Below, in pieces: positions 1-12,467 of a DNA stretch of 64,000 bases. Position 1 is the stretch's first letter, and every line of letters starts with the position of its first letter. The notes below the pieces were generated by a model, which was not told the origin of the DNA, made no database searches, and was given only the letters and a program-made list of their open reading frames with translations. The position numbers and the translations under genes are program-made. The DNA is from Pseudomonas sp. dw_358 (GTDB lineage: Bacteria; Pseudomonadota; Gammaproteobacteria; Pseudomonadales; Pseudomonadaceae): assembly GCF_018449655.1 (NCBI RefSeq), contig NZ_JAAVUX010000005.1, positions 186,001 to 250,000 of the forward strand, read 5' to 3'.

Positions 1-9
1 GATGGCCCG

Positions 10-2118
10 TCAGGCGCGCATGCGCGTGATGCGGATGACGCCAGTCAGGGCTCGCAGTTTCTTGATCACTCGGGCCAGGTGCACGCGGTCGTGCACGCTG
101 ACCACCAACTGGACGACGCTGATACGTCCATCGCGCTCGTCCATGCTGATTTTTTCAATGTTGCCATCGGCCGCGTTGACGCTGCTGGCCAGCAGGGCAA
201 TCAGCCCGCGCTGGTGTTCCAGCTCGACACGCAACTCGACATTGAATTCCCCGGTGACGTCCTTGGCCCAGGCCAATTGAATACACTTCTCCGGGTTGTG
301 GCGAATTTCGCTGATGTTGCGGCAGTTCTCCAAGTGCACGACCATGCCTTTGCCGGCGGACAGATGGCCGACGATGGGGTCGCCAGGGATCGGCGTGCAG
401 CATTTGGCATAGCTGAGCACGAGGCCTTCGGTACCGCGTATGGCCAGCGGACCCTCCGGGCCGGGCAACTGCTCGCCTTCACTGGCCAGCAAGCGGCGTG
501 CCACCACATAGGCCATGCGGTTGCCCAGGCCGATGTCTTCGAGCAGGTCTTCGATCAATTCCAGGCGGTACTCTGCCAGCATGGCCTGCACGCGTTCGGC
601 CGGTACTTTGTCCAGCGCGCTGTCGAAGCCATTGAGCACCTTGTTGAGCAGGCGTTCGCCCAGGCTGATGGATTCGGAACGGCGTTGCAGCTTCAGGGCG
701 TGGCGGATGTGCGTGCGCGCCTTGCCGGTGACCACGAAGTTGAGCCACGCGGGGTTGGGTCGAGCACCCGGCGCACTGACGATTTCCACCGTAGAGCCAC
801 TCTGCAATGGCTCGGACAGGGGCGCCAGGCGTCGGTTGATGCGGCAGGCGATGCAGCTATTGCCCACATCGGTGTGCACCGCATAGGCAAAGTCCACGGC
901 GGTGGAGCCTTTGGGCAGCTCCATGATCCGTCCTTTGGGCGTGAACACGTAGACCTCGTCCGGAAACAGGTCGATCTTCACGCTTTCGATGAATTCCAGC
1001 GAGTTGCCCGCGCGCTGCTGCATCTCCAGCACGCCCTTGACCCACTGCCTGGCGCGAGCGTGAGTGCCCTTGGGCTGGCTGTCGTCGGACGACTTGTAAA
1101 GCCAGTGCGCGGCAATACCGTTGTTGGCCATCTCTTCCATCTCGCGGGTGCGAATCTGGATCTCGATGGGCACGCCGTGCATGCCGAACAAAGTGGTGTG
1201 GAGCGACTGATAGCCGTTGGCCTTGGGTATCGCGATGTAATCCTTGAAGCGGCCGGGCAGGGGCTTGTACAAATTATGTACAGCGCCGAGCACGCGGTAG
1301 CAGGTGTCGACCTTGTCGACGACGATGCGAAAGGCGTAAACGTCCATGATCTCGTTGAAGGCACGACGCTTGCCGCGCATCTTCTTGTAGATGCCATAGA
1401 TATGCTTTTGCCGGCCGCTGACATCGCCTTCGATACCGTCGATGGCCAGGCAATGGGCCAGCGATTGTTCGATCTTGTTGACGATTTCCTTGCGGTTGCC
1501 CCGGGCGCGTTTGACCGCCTGGTAGATGCGCGCCGAACGCATCGGGTACATGGCCTTGAACCCCAGGTCTTCGAATTCCACGCGCACGTTGTGCATGCCC
1601 AAGCGATTGGCGATGGGGGCGTAGATTTCCAGGGTTTCCTTGGCAATGCGTCGGCGCTTTTCGCCTGACAGTACTTCCAGGGTGCGCATGTTGTGCAGAC
1701 GATCGGCGAGCTTGACCAGGATCACGCGAATGTCGCGAGCCATGGCCATGGCCATTTTCTGGAAGTTCTCGGCCTGGGCCTCGGCCTTGGTCTCGAAGTT
1801 CATCTGGGTCAGTTTGCTGACCCCGTCGACCAGCTCGGCCACGGTTTCACCGAACTGCGCGCTGAGCGCTTCCTTGGCGATGCCGGTGTCTTCGATCACA
1901 TCATGGAGCATCGCGGCCATCAGGCTTTGATGGTCCATGTGCATGTCGGCAAGAATGCTTGCCACCGCCAGTGGATGGGTGACATAGGCTTCGCCGCTGC
2001 GCCGGCGTTGGCCGTCGTGGGCTTGCTCGGCGTAGAAATACGCTCGGCGTACCAGGTTGACCTGGTCAGCGCCGAGGTAGGTCGATAAGCGATCGGCGAG
2101 GGCGTCTATGCTTGGCAT
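10..2118 (-). CDS. spoT: Bifunctional (p)ppGpp synthetase/hydrolase SpoT
   Basis: SpoT makes and degrades the alarmone (p)ppGpp in the cytoplasm. The 702-residue length is usual for the family. The hydrolase HD motif HDVIEDT lies at residues 72-78. The synthetase region follows, with the RFKD motif before YIAIPKANGYQ that marks bifunctional SpoT-type enzymes rather than RelA. A TGS domain (VYVFTPKGRIMELP) and a C-terminal ACT region come last. An upstream in-frame start would add six residues (MAGGNP), but MPSIDALADR is the family start and a G-rich stretch precedes it. It sits 60 bp downstream of rpoZ on the same strand, the usual rpoZ-spoT pairing, so the two are probably co-transcribed. 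Confidence 0.97.
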   Translation of the reverse strand: MPSIDALADRLSTYLGADQVNLVRRAYFYAEQAHDGQRRRSGEAYVTHPLAVASILADMHMDHQSLMAAMLHDVIEDTGIAKEALSAQFGETVAELVDGVSKLTQMNFETKAEAQAENFQKMAMAMARDIRVILVKLADRLHNMRTLEVLSGEKRRRIAKETLEIYAPIANRLGMHNVRVEFEDLGFKAMYPMRSARIYQAVKRARGNRKEIVNKIEQSLAHCLAIDGIEGDVSGRQKHIYGIYKKMRGKRRAFNEIMDVYAFRIVVDKVDTCYRVLGAVHNLYKPLPGRFKDYIAIPKANGYQSLHTTLFGMHGVPIEIQIRTREMEEMANNGIAAHWLYKSSDDSQPKGTHARARQWVKGVLEMQQRAGNSLEFIESVKIDLFPDEVYVFTPKGRIMELPKGSTAVDFAYAVHTDVGNSCIACRINRRLAPLSEPLQSGSTVEIVSAPGARPNPAWLNFVVTGKARTHIRHALKLQRRSESISLGERLLNKVLNGFDSALDKVPAERVQAMLAEYRLELIEDLLEDIGLGNRMAYVVARRLLASEGEQLPGPEGPLAIRGTEGLVLSYAKCCTPIPGDPIVGHLSAGKGMVVHLENCRNISEIRHNPEKCIQLAWAKDVTGEFNVELRVELEHQRGLIALLASSVNAADGNIEKISMDERDGRISVVQLVVSVHDRVHLARVIKKLRALTGVIRITRMRA

Positions 2119-2178
2119 GGGGTTCCCCCCGGCCAAAGCCTTTTACCCTGCGCCGTGCCACGTCGACCAGGCATAGGC

Positions 2179-2442
2179 TCAAACGGCCTCGTTGGACTCG
2201 TCCTCGAACGCCGCAAACAAAGGTTCGTCTTCGACGATCTCTTCGTTGGCGATCATTTCGTAGCTCACCAGGCCCTCGGCGATTTCACGCAGAGCAACCA
2301 CGGTAGGCTTGTCGTTTTCCCACGCCACTTTCGGCTCTTTACCGCCGGTCGCCAGCTGGCGAGCACGTTTGGTGGAGAGCATGACCAGCTCGAAACGGTT
2401 ATCCACGTGTTCAAGGCAGTCTTCAACGGTTACGCGGGCCAT
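2179..2442 (-). CDS. rpoZ: RNA polymerase omega subunit
   Basis: This 87-residue protein is the omega subunit, which helps assemble core RNA polymerase and forms part of a ppGpp site in proteobacteria. The N-terminus [20 protein letters not shown] and the ARQLATGG segment are family hallmarks, and the tail is acidic as in other pseudomonads. A GAGGA ribosome-binding site lies 6 bp before the ATG. It lies between gmk and spoT on the same strand, the order found in many gammaproteobacteria. Confidence 0.97.
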   Translation of the reverse strand: MARVTVEDCLEHVDNRFELVMLSTKRARQLATGGKEPKVAWENDKPTVVALREIAEGLVSYEMIANEEIVEDEPLFAAFEDESNEAV

Positions 2443-2575
2443 GGTATTCCTCGTAGCAAATGCGGTATGCGCGCAGCCCGGATGGGCGAGCGGACTCGAT
2501 AGTTTAAAAAATCACCAGCGAATAGGGAAGCTTTAGTTTTGCAGCAGGGCTTGGTCGCGATGCCGGCAACGCGAT

Positions 2576-4073
<1,498 letters not shown>

Positions 4074-4224
4074 GGGGGAGTACCTCGCGCAAGGAATAAA
4101 TGCCGGATGGCAGGGCGCAAGATTGTAGCGCACCGCGAGCGTGGCTCCCAATCGGCTGTTGAGTCCGGTCTGGCGCGGGCCGACCAGTGACCACGCAAAC
4201 CGGGCAATAACTAGCTGCACGCCT

Positions 4225-4230
4225 TATAAT
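4225..4230 (+). promoter_or_regulatory. Candidate sigma70 -10 box for rph
   Basis: A perfect TATAAT lies 35 bp before the rph start in the yicC/rph divergent gap. The matching -35 region is poor (GGGCAA at 4202-4207), so an activator or a weak basal promoter is possible. Confidence 0.5.
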
Positions 4231-4264
4231 GGTCGGCAGTTTTCCGCTCAGTACAGGTATTCAG

Positions 4265-4987
4265 ATGAAACGTCCAAGTGGTCGCGCTGCCGATCAGCTC
4301 CGCTCGATCCGCATCACTCGCAACTACACCAAACATGCCGAAGGTTCGGTATTGGTGGAGTTCGGCGACACCAAAGTCATTTGTACAGTCAGCGTCGAAA
4401 ACGGCGTACCGCGTTTTCTCAAGGGCCAGGGCCAAGGCTGGCTGACGGCCGAATATGGCATGTTGCCGCGTGCCACCGGCGAGCGTAACCAGCGCGAAGC
4501 CAGCCGCGGCAAGCAGGGCGGGCGTACCCTGGAAATCCAACGCCTGATCGGGCGTTCGCTGCGCGCCGCGCTGGACATGAGCAAGCTGGGTGATGTAACC
4601 CTCTACATCGATTGTGATGTGATTCAGGCCGACGGTGGCACTCGCACGGCGTCGATTACCGGTGCCATGGTAGCGCTGGTCGATGCACTGAAAGTGATCA
4701 AGAAGCGCGGCGGCCTGAAGTCTGGTGATCCGCTCAAGCAGATGATTGCCGCGGTGTCGGTGGGCATGTATCAGGGCGAACCGGTGCTGGACCTCGACTA
4801 CCTGGAAGACTCCGCCGCCGAGACTGACCTGAACGTGGTCATGACCAGCGAAGGCGGTTTCATCGAAGTGCAGGGTACGGCCGAAGGCGCGCCATTCCAG
4901 CCTGCCGAGCTCAACGCCATGCTGGCATTGGCGCAGAAAGGCATGACCGAGTTGTTCGAGCTTCAGAAGGCCGCCCTGGCGGACTGA
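4265..4987 (+). CDS. rph: Ribonuclease PH
   Basis: RNase PH is a phosphate-dependent 3'-5' exoribonuclease that trims tRNA 3' ends. This 240-residue protein starts [13 protein letters not shown], preceded by AGG 7 bp upstream. The phosphate-binding arginine region ([12 protein letters not shown]) and the [12 protein letters not shown] catalytic segment are present. Unlike the well-known frameshifted rph of E. coli K-12 the reading frame is intact. A strong bidirectional terminator follows. Confidence 0.97.
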   Translation: MKRPSGRAADQLRSIRITRNYTKHAEGSVLVEFGDTKVICTVSVENGVPRFLKGQGQGWLTAEYGMLPRATGERNQREASRGKQGGRTLEIQRLIGRSLRAALDMSKLGDVTLYIDCDVIQADGGTRTASITGAMVALVDALKVIKKRGGLKSGDPLKQMIAAVSVGMYQGEPVLDLDYLEDSAAETDLNVVMTSEGGFIEVQGTAEGAPFQPAELNAMLALAQKGMTELFELQKAALAD

Positions 4988-4998
4988 TGTTCGTCCAG

Positions 4999-5037
4999 GC
5001 ATAAAAAAACCGACCCCTGAGGTCGGTTTTTTTATGC
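4999..5037. terminator. Bidirectional intrinsic terminator between rph and crc
   Basis: A perfect 17-bp inverted repeat (4999-5015 with 5021-5037, loop CCTGA) has a GC-rich core flanked by A and T runs on either side. It can stop rph transcripts (+) and crc transcripts (-). Confidence 0.93.
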
Positions 5038-5048
5038 TGGCAGAAACG

Positions 5049-5828
5049 TCAGATGGTCAGCGACCAATCGTAGTCGACGATCAACGGCGCATGCTGCGAA
5101 AAACGCGGCTGGCGCGGCAGGCGGGCGCTGCGGACAAAGCGGCGCAGGCCGGGCGTCAGCAGCTGATAATCGAACCGCCAGCCGAGATTGAGCATCTCGG
5201 CCTGTTCGTTATCTGGCCACCAGCTGTATTGATCGCCTTCGCGGCTGACTTCGCGCAAGGCATCCACGTAGCCCATGTTGCCGACTATCTCGTCCATCCA
5301 GGCCCGTTCCGGCGCCAGGAAGCCAGGCAACTGCTGGCTGTCACGCCAGTTCTTGATGTCGAGCTTCTGCTGCGCCACATAAAGCGAGCCGCAATAAATG
5401 TATTCACGGCGTTTGCGCCGCTGCTTGTCCAGGTACTTGGCGAAGTCGTCCATCAACTTGAATTTCTGATTCAAGTCTTCGTCGCCGTTCTGCCCGGAAG
5501 GCAACAGCAAGGTGGCAATACTGACTTTGTCGAAATCGGCTTGCAGGTAACGCCCGTAGCGGTCGGCTGTCTCGAAGCCCAGACCGCTGATAACCGCCTT
5601 GGGTTGCAACCGCGAGTAAAGTGCCACGCCGCCTTGGGCGGGAACTTCGGCATCGCAGGCGTAGAGGAAGTAACCGTCCAGTTGGAAGGCTGCATCGTCC
5701 AGTTCAAAGGCGGAGGCGCGAGTATCCTGCAGGCAGATGACGTCTGCATTCTGGGCTTGCAGCCAACTGAGCAACCCGCGCTCGACTGCAGCCTGAATGC
5801 CATTAACGTTCACACTGATGATCCGCAT
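5049..5828 (-). CDS. crc: Catabolite repression control protein Crc
   Basis: Crc works with Hfq to repress translation of catabolic mRNAs carrying A-rich sites when preferred carbon sources are present. The 259-residue protein has the exonuclease III fold (MRIISVNVNGIQ, ICLQDTR, DGYFLYACDAE) but has lost catalytic residues: CLQDTR for CLQETK, CGSLYVA for CGDxNVA, and SQHAP for SDHAP. This matches known Crc proteins, which lack nuclease activity. The start at MRIISV fits the family; a GTG/ATG four residues upstream is less likely. It is divergent from pyrE. Confidence 0.95.
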   Translation of the reverse strand: MRIISVNVNGIQAAVERGLLSWLQAQNADVICLQDTRASAFELDDAAFQLDGYFLYACDAEVPAQGGVALYSRLQPKAVISGLGFETADRYGRYLQADFDKVSIATLLLPSGQNGDEDLNQKFKLMDDFAKYLDKQRRKRREYIYCGSLYVAQQKLDIKNWRDSQQLPGFLAPERAWMDEIVGNMGYVDALREVSREGDQYSWWPDNEQAEMLNLGWRFDYQLLTPGLRRFVRSARLPRQPRFSQHAPLIVDYDWSLTI

Positions 5829-5911
5829 ACATGGCCCCAAAAATCTCGTGCGTGTATGATACCCGAGCTCTACCTAATTAGCTAAATCCGTGGTATTCGA
5901 GACTTTTTTTC

Positions 5912-6553
5912 ATGCAGGATTATCAGCGCGACTTCATTCGTTTCGCCATCGAACGCGGTGTACTGCGTTTTGGCGAGTTCACCCTGAAATCCGGGCGTAC
6001 GAGTCCTTATTTCTTCAATGCCGGGCTCTTCAACAGCGGCACGGCACTGGCTCGACTGGGGCGGTATTATGCCGCAGCCATCGTTGACAGCGGCATGGCC
6101 TTCGACGTGTTGTTTGGTCCCGCCTACAAGGGTATTCCCCTGGCAGCGGCCACCGCTGTGCAGTTGGCCGAGCAGCATCAACTCGACGTGCCCTGGTGTT
6201 TCAACCGCAAGGAAGCCAAGGATCATGGCGAAGGCGGCAGCCTGGTCGGTTCGCCGCTGACTGGCAACGTGCTGATCATCGACGATGTGATCACTGCGGG
6301 CACGGCCATTCGCGAGGTGATGCAGATCATCAAGGCGCAGCAGGCCACGGCGGCGGGCGTGTTGATTGCATTGAATCGCCAGGAGCGCGGCAAGGGCGAG
6401 TTGTCGGCCATCCAGGAAGTGGAGCGCGACTTCAAGATTCCGGTGGTCAGTATCGTGTCCCTTGACCAGGTGCTGGAATACCTGGCCGATGACGACCAGC
6501 TCAAGCCGCACCTGCCAGCCGTTGAAGCCTACCGCGCTCAATACGGTATCTGA
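5912..6553 (+). CDS. pyrE: Orotate phosphoribosyltransferase
   Basis: PyrE makes orotidine 5'-monophosphate from orotate and PRPP in pyrimidine synthesis. The 213-residue protein carries the PRPP-binding motif [13 protein letters not shown] and [11 protein letters not shown]. Its position next to crc is the conserved pseudomonad arrangement. The DUF4124 gene follows after 3 bp and is probably co-transcribed. Confidence 0.97.
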   Translation: MQDYQRDFIRFAIERGVLRFGEFTLKSGRTSPYFFNAGLFNSGTALARLGRYYAAAIVDSGMAFDVLFGPAYKGIPLAAATAVQLAEQHQLDVPWCFNRKEAKDHGEGGSLVGSPLTGNVLIIDDVITAGTAIREVMQIIKAQQATAAGVLIALNRQERGKGELSAIQEVERDFKIPVVSIVSLDQVLEYLADDDQLKPHLPAVEAYRAQYGI

Positions 6554-6556
6554 CCC

Positions 6557-7171
6557 ATGGCCCGCCGAATGCTCGCCACTGGCCTGTGCACGGCCCTGTT
6601 GCTGGCCGGTCTCTCGATCGGCGACGCGCAGGCGGGCGCGAAGGCCCCGGGCATGGTGTTGTATCGCTATGTCGACAGCCGCGGCGTCAAGGTACTGGAC
6701 AGTCAGGGCGTCCCGGCCGAATACGCCGGCAAGGGCTATGAAGTGCTCAATCAGCAAGGCCGGGTGATCCAAGTGGTGGCGCCGGCCCTCACCCCCGAGC
6801 AGCTTCAGCAGAAGCGCGACGATCAGGCCAAGGCCGACGCTGATGCGCTGCTGGTCAAAAAATACCCAAACCTGACGGAAGTCGACCGGGCGCGCGAGCG
6901 CAAGATGGCCGAGCTGGATGCCAATATTTTGGTCGCAGGCAACAGCCAGCAGGCGCTGCTCTTGCAGCAGCAGACCCTGCAGAGCCAGGCGGCGGATCTG
7001 GAACGGTCCGGCAAACCGGTGCCTCAAGGCATGCTGGACGAGCTCAAGAGGATTCATGAGCAGCGCGATGGGCTGGAGCAGAAAGTCCGGGACTATCAGG
7101 CCCAGCGCGCCCAGGCGGACAAGGACTTTACGGCGTTGAAGGCTCGGCTGGCGCCTTTATTGGCGCCTTGA
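6557..7171 (+). CDS. DUF4124 domain exported protein
   Basis: This 204-residue protein has a signal peptide at residues 1-27 (hydrophobic LCTALLLAGLSI, AQA|G cleavage). A DUF4124-type segment follows (MVLYRYVDSRGVKVLDSQGVP), where a YRYVD.G pattern reads like a cell-envelope domain. A long charged, probably coiled-coil C-terminal half completes it. Function is unknown. It begins 3 bp after pyrE, and its 3' end carries two GGCGCC copies that could form a small hairpin towards the convergent argB. Confidence 0.85.
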   Translation: MARRMLATGLCTALLLAGLSIGDAQAGAKAPGMVLYRYVDSRGVKVLDSQGVPAEYAGKGYEVLNQQGRVIQVVAPALTPEQLQQKRDDQAKADADALLVKKYPNLTEVDRARERKMAELDANILVAGNSQQALLLQQQTLQSQAADLERSGKPVPQGMLDELKRIHEQRDGLEQKVRDYQAQRAQADKDFTALKARLAPLLAP

Positions 7172-7211
7172 TCGAGCGTCGCGATGACGCCATGAGCCTC
7201 ACCCCAAACGT

Positions 7212-8132
<921 letters not shown>

Positions 8133-10700
8133 TCAAAACGGTAATTGGAGGTCGGGGGCGACAGCGTTCAGTTGCACCCGGAAAATCTGCTGGATGCGCT
8201 GCAGTTCTGCCTGGCTGTCCGCTTCGAAACGCAGCACCAGTACCGGCGTGGTGTTGGAGGCACGGACCAGGCCCCAGCCCGTTGGATAATCTATACGCAA
8301 GCCATCAATCGTTGCCAATTGTGCATCGCCCCAGTGGGCGTAACGTTCAAGGGCATTGATGATGGTGAATTTACGCTCTTCGGTCACCTGAATATTGATC
8401 TCGGGCGTCGAAATATCGTTCGGGAAGGTGGCAAACAGCTCGTCGCTGCTCAGTTTCTGCTGGCTGAGGATTTCCAGCAGTCGAGCAGCAGCATAGATGC
8501 CGTCGTCGAAACCAAACCAGCGCTCCTTGAAAAAGATGTGTCCGCTCATCTCGCCGCCCAGCAGCGCGCCGGTGGCTTTCATGTGTTTCTTGATCAGCGA
8601 GTGCCCGGTTTTCCACATCACCGGCCGGCCGCCATAGCTGTTGATCAGCGGCGTCAGGCAGCGGGTGCATTTGACGTCGAACACCACATCGGTGCCCGGG
8701 TTGCGTGACAGGGTGTCCTTGGCAAACAGCATCAGCAGGCGGTCGGCATAGATGATCGTGCCGGTGTTGGTCACGACGCCGACGCGGTCGCCATCACCGT
8801 CGAAGGCGACGCCCAGGTCCGCCCCGGTGGCCTTGACCTTGGCGATCAGGTCAGCAAGGTTTTCCGGTTTGCCAGGGTCGGGATGGTGATTGGGGAAGTG
8901 GCCATCCACGTCGCAGAACAACGGGATGACTTCGCAATCGAGGGCTTCGATCAGCCGCGGGGCAATGACGCCGGCCGCTCCGTTGCCACAATCCACTACC
9001 ACTTTGAGGCGGCGGGCAAGGATGACGTCGCGGGTGATCTCCTGGTAATAGCGCTCCAGGATGTCCACCTGAGTAATGCTGCCAGCGGCGTGGGTCAGGT
9101 CGTTGTTCAGCAGGCGTTGGTGAAGGGCCAAGATCTGTTCGTTGGCCAAGGTGTCGCCGGCGATCATGATCTTGAAGCCGTTGTAGTCAGGCGGATTGTG
9201 ACTGCCGGTCAGCATCACCCCGCTCTTGCCTGCCAGTACGTTGGCGGCGTAGTACAGCGCCGGCGTCGGTACCAGGCCGATGTCGGTGACATGGCAGCCG
9301 GCATCGGCCAGCCCTTGAATCAGTTGGCCCATCAGCGCCGGGCCAGACAATCGCCCGTCGCGGCCGACGGCAACGTTGGGCTCATGCTGCGCCAGGCTTT
9401 GGGCACCGACTGCACGGCCGATCCAGTACGCCGTCTCGGGCAGCAGGGTGGTGCCGACCACGCCACGGATGTCGTAGGCGCGGAAGATGCTCGCCGGGAT
9501 CGCTGGCGGTGTCCGGGCCGCCTGCAGTGCAGGGGCGGGGTCGTCGAGATCGTCGAGGTCGAGGATGTCGTTGGTTTGAAACAGCGGGTCCGACAGCTCT
9601 TCATGTGCCAGGTTGAAGCGCGCCGGCCCGCTGCCAGGCTTGGCCTTGGGCATGCTGGCTACGCTGTCGGCAGCCGTCGGAATCCCGCGCAGGGAGAACC
9701 GCGCCAGGCTTACGGCCAACCCGTTCAGTGGCGCCAGGCTCAAGCTGAAGGCCTTGACCGCCTTGCCGCCCGACAGCTCCTGTATCAATTGTTCCAATTG
9801 CCGCGCGTCGGCACTGATCTGCTGGTTGAGGCGGTTGGCGGTCAGCTGCATCGCGGCCCACGCTGCAGCCAGTACGGCCAGTGCCGCCAGCACCATCATG
9901 GCGATGGACACCCACGGCATGCTCAATTGATAGGCTGCGCCTGGCGTGAAAGCCAAGGTCCAGTTGGCGTTGCCGGTTTCCAGGGGCAGGGCTGGCAGTG
10001 CGGCGGGCGTGCCGGCCTGGTACAGCACCTGGGCCGGCCCTTTGGCGAACTGTTGTTGCAGGGTCAGTTGCCCGGCCTCGGCCGGCATGGCGGCAAATGC
10101 ATGCAGCAGGCGTTGCAGGTCGAAGGCCAGCAGCACGGTGCCGACGACAGTCTGATCCACCGGGTTGTGCACGCTCGCGACGCTGTACACCAGCCACCGC
10201 TGGCCGACCTGCACGGCCTCGGCTGGCGGATTTTCCCCGGCTTCGGCGCGACGCACCTGTTCAAGGGCGGAGAACGTCATGGGCGCGGTCAGCGCGCTGT
10301 TCTGCTCGGCTCGGCCGCGCAGGTTAAGGTGAGCATCGACCAGGCCGTCCCATACGTGCAGGGAGTCCTGAGCGGCTTGCAGCTGAGACGGGTCCTGGCT
10401 TTGCAAGGCCTTGACGACCTGCGGCGCACGGGCGGCCGCCTGGGTGTCGGCACTTAGTTGGCCAACGGCCTGGCGAAAACTGCTGCCTTGCCCGCTGGCC
10501 AGGTACTGCGCCAGTTGCCCGCGGTATTCCTTCTGGGACGGTGGCGGCAACCCGAGCCAGACCAGCGCGGCAGCGACCACCAGGCCTGCGAGGAGCACCA
10601 GCAGGCCGGAGCTGGCGACAGAGGACCCGGCGCTTGGCCCGGCAGGTTTGGCGGTCGAGGCTTCCTGCCCCGGTGTGCTTTTGCGAGTGAAACCTTTCAC
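8133..10700 (-). CDS. algC: Phosphomannomutase/phosphoglucomutase AlgC, long membrane-anchored form
   Basis: AlgC interconverts hexose 1- and 6-phosphates for alginate, LPS and rhamnolipid precursors. The catalytic part spans about residues 400-855: FRAYDIRG near 406, phosphoserine loop TGSHNP with Ser500, the metal loop DGDGDR, and GEMSGH. Before it lie a transmembrane helix (31-50), a probably periplasmic region (about 51-260) and a second helix (262-286). I chose the GTG at 10700 (VKGFTRK), which has GGAG 7 bp upstream; the longest frame from 10904 would overlap dut. A short 460-residue version from an internal start is an alternative. The gene lies between dut and argB. Confidence 0.9.
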   Translation of the reverse strand: MKGFTRKSTPGQEASTAKPAGPSAGSSVASSGLLVLLAGLVVAAALVWLGLPPPSQKEYRGQLAQYLASGQGSSFRQAVGQLSADTQAAARAPQVVKALQSQDPSQLQAAQDSLHVWDGLVDAHLNLRGRAEQNSALTAPMTFSALEQVRRAEAGENPPAEAVQVGQRWLVYSVASVHNPVDQTVVGTVLLAFDLQRLLHAFAAMPAEAGQLTLQQQFAKGPAQVLYQAGTPAALPALPLETGNANWTLAFTPGAAYQLSMPWVSIAMMVLAALAVLAAAWAAMQLTANRLNQQISADARQLEQLIQELSGGKAVKAFSLSLAPLNGLAVSLARFSLRGIPTAADSVASMPKAKPGSGPARFNLAHEELSDPLFQTNDILDLDDLDDPAPALQAARTPPAIPASIFRAYDIRGVVGTTLLPETAYWIGRAVGAQSLAQHEPNVAVGRDGRLSGPALMGQLIQGLADAGCHVTDIGLVPTPALYYAANVLAGKSGVMLTGSHNPPDYNGFKIMIAGDTLANEQILALHQRLLNNDLTHAAGSITQVDILERYYQEITRDVILARRLKVVVDCGNGAAGVIAPRLIEALDCEVIPLFCDVDGHFPNHHPDPGKPENLADLIAKVKATGADLGVAFDGDGDRVGVVTNTGTIIYADRLLMLFAKDTLSRNPGTDVVFDVKCTRCLTPLINSYGGRPVMWKTGHSLIKKHMKATGALLGGEMSGHIFFKERWFGFDDGIYAAARLLEILSQQKLSSDELFATFPNDISTPEINIQVTEERKFTIINALERYAHWGDAQLATIDGLRIDYPTGWGLVRASNTTPVLVLRFEADSQAELQRIQQIFRVQLNAVAPDLQLPF

Positions 10701-10794
10701 GTAACTTCTCCGTGTGGGTCCGCATGGGTCTGGTGCGAAAAGCTGACATCCTGAAGACGCTGGCGGGCGTCGACCGCCGTATTGGCCGGGCCGA

Positions 10795-11250
10795 TCAGTG
10801 GCTGCCGGAGTGCCCGAACCCGCCTGTGCCGCGCTGGCTTTCGTCGAACTGCTCCACCAGCTCGAAGTGCGCCTGCACCACCGGCACGAGGACCAGTTGG
10901 GCAATGCGCTCGCCCACGGCCAGCTTGAACGCCGTTTGCCCGCGGTTCCAGCACGAGACCATCAGCTCGCCCTGGTAATCGGAGTCGATCAGGCCCACCA
11001 GATTGCCCAGCACGATGCCGTGTTTGTGGCCCAGGCCTGAGCGCGGCAAGATCAACGCCGCCAGCCCAGGGTCACCGATGTACACCGACAGGCCTGTAGG
11101 AATCAGCAGTGTCTGGCCGGGTTCCAGCACCGTGTCCTGTTGCAGCATCGCGCGCAGGTCAAGGCCAGCGGAGCCAGGAGTGGCGTAGGTTGGCAGGGGA
11201 AATTCGCTGCCGATGCGAGGATCGAGAATCTTGGCTTGTAAAGCGTGCAT
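10795..11250 (-). CDS. dut: Deoxyuridine 5'-triphosphate nucleotidohydrolase
   Basis: Dut hydrolyses dUTP to dUMP, keeping uracil out of DNA. The 151-residue trimeric-type protein has all motifs: [35 protein letters not shown], and the C-terminal P-loop-like [10 protein letters not shown]. It starts 8 bp after coaBC ends and precedes algC, the conserved coaBC-dut-algC-argB order. Confidence 0.97.
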   Translation of the reverse strand: MHALQAKILDPRIGSEFPLPTYATPGSAGLDLRAMLQQDTVLEPGQTLLIPTGLSVYIGDPGLAALILPRSGLGHKHGIVLGNLVGLIDSDYQGELMVSCWNRGQTAFKLAVGERIAQLVLVPVVQAHFELVEQFDESQRGTGGFGHSGSH

Positions 11251-11258
11251 GAATAATT

Positions 11259-12467
11259 TCAGACCTGATTGAGGCGTTCTGCAATGAATGTGATCAGCTG
11301 GCGGGCAATCTTGCCCTTGCTGGTCTGGGCGAAGATCGTGGCATGCAGCTGTCGGTCGATGACGCTGCAGGCGTTGTCTTCGCTGTTGAAGCCGATACTG
11401 GGGTTGGCCACATCGTTGGCCACAATCAGATCGAGATTCTTGCCCTTCAGCTTGCGGGCCGCGTAATCGAGCAAATGCTCGGTTTCCGCAGCGAAGCCGA
11501 CGCTGAAAGGACGATCCGAACGGGTGGCAATGGTCGCGAGAATATCTGGATTGCGGACCATTTGCAGCAAAAGGCCATCACCGCTCGACGGGTCTTTCTT
11601 GAGCTTTTGCGGGGCCACCACCTCAGGGCGGTAGTCGGCCACGGCCGCTGACGCGATGAATATGTCGCAGGGCATTGCTGCTTCGCACGCCCCCAGCATG
11701 TCGCGGGCGCTGACCACGTCGATTCGGGTGACCCGATCCGGCGTGGGCAAATGCACGGGGCCGGTGATCAAGGTGACCTTCGCGCCCGCTTCCACGGCCG
11801 CCTCGGCCAAGGCAAAACCCATCTTGCCGGAGCTGTGGTTGGTGATGTAACGCACAGGGTCAATGTTTTCCTGAGTCGGGCCGGCGGTGATCACCACGTG
11901 TTTGCCGGTAAGGGCCAGGTGCTGGAAGCACTCGGCGGCCATCAGGGCCAGTTCGGTGGGCTCGAGCATCCGCCCCAGGCCGATGTCGCCGCAGGCCTGG
12001 CTGCCGGCACCGGGGCCGAAGATCTTGAGGTCGCGCTGCTGCAGCAGTTCCAGGTTGGCCTGGGTGGCCGGGTCGCGCCACATCGCCTGATTCATGGCGG
12101 GGGCCAGGGCGACCGTGGCATCGGTGGCCAGTACCAGAGTGGTCAGCAGGTCGTTGGCCAGCCCCTGTGCCAGGCGGGCGATCAGGTCGGCGGTGGCGGG
12201 GGCGATCAGCACCAGATCGGCCCAGCGGGCCAGTTCGATGTGGCCCATGGCGGCCTCTGCTGCCGGGTCGAGCAGATCAAGGTGCACCGGGTGCCCGGAC
12301 AGGGCCTGCATGGTCAGCGGCGTGATGAACTCGCTGCCACCACGGGTCATGACCACGCGCACTTCGGCGCCCTGTTCGAGGAGTCGGCGCACCAGCTCGG
12401 CACTCTTGTACGCCGCGATACCGCCGCCGACGCCAAGGACGATGCGTTTTCGATACAGCCGCTGCAT
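11259..12467 (-). CDS. coaBC: Phosphopantothenoylcysteine synthetase/decarboxylase
   Basis: This 402-residue bifunctional enzyme performs two steps of coenzyme A synthesis. The N-terminal flavoprotein decarboxylase (about 1-185) has [16 protein letters not shown] and the PAMN motif. The C-terminal synthetase has [24 protein letters not shown] and the KxKKDPSSG substrate loop. It is first in the coaBC-dut-algC-argB cluster and divergent from radC. Confidence 0.96.
   Translation of the reverse strand: MQRLYRKRIVLGVGGGIAAYKSAELVRRLLEQGAEVRVVMTRGGSEFITPLTMQALSGHPVHLDLLDPAAEAAMGHIELARWADLVLIAPATADLIARLAQGLANDLLTTLVLATDATVALAPAMNQAMWRDPATQANLELLQQRDLKIFGPGAGSQACGDIGLGRMLEPTELALMAAECFQHLALTGKHVVITAGPTQENIDPVRYITNHSSGKMGFALAEAAVEAGAKVTLITGPVHLPTPDRVTRIDVVSARDMLGACEAAMPCDIFIASAAVADYRPEVVAPQKLKKDPSSGDGLLLQMVRNPDILATIATRSDRPFSVGFAAETEHLLDYAARKLKGKNLDLIVANDVANPSIGFNSEDNACSVIDRQLHATIFAQTSKGKIARQLITFIAERLNQV

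Noticed and set aside
7150-7171. Terminator at the end of the DUF4124 gene
   Set aside because: Two GGCGCC copies could pair but no T run follows; evidence is too weak to call a terminator.
10701-10904. N-terminal extension of algC to a 923-residue frame
   Set aside because: It overlaps dut by 110 bp and reads as the dut shadow; the GTG at 10700 has a proper ribosome-binding site.
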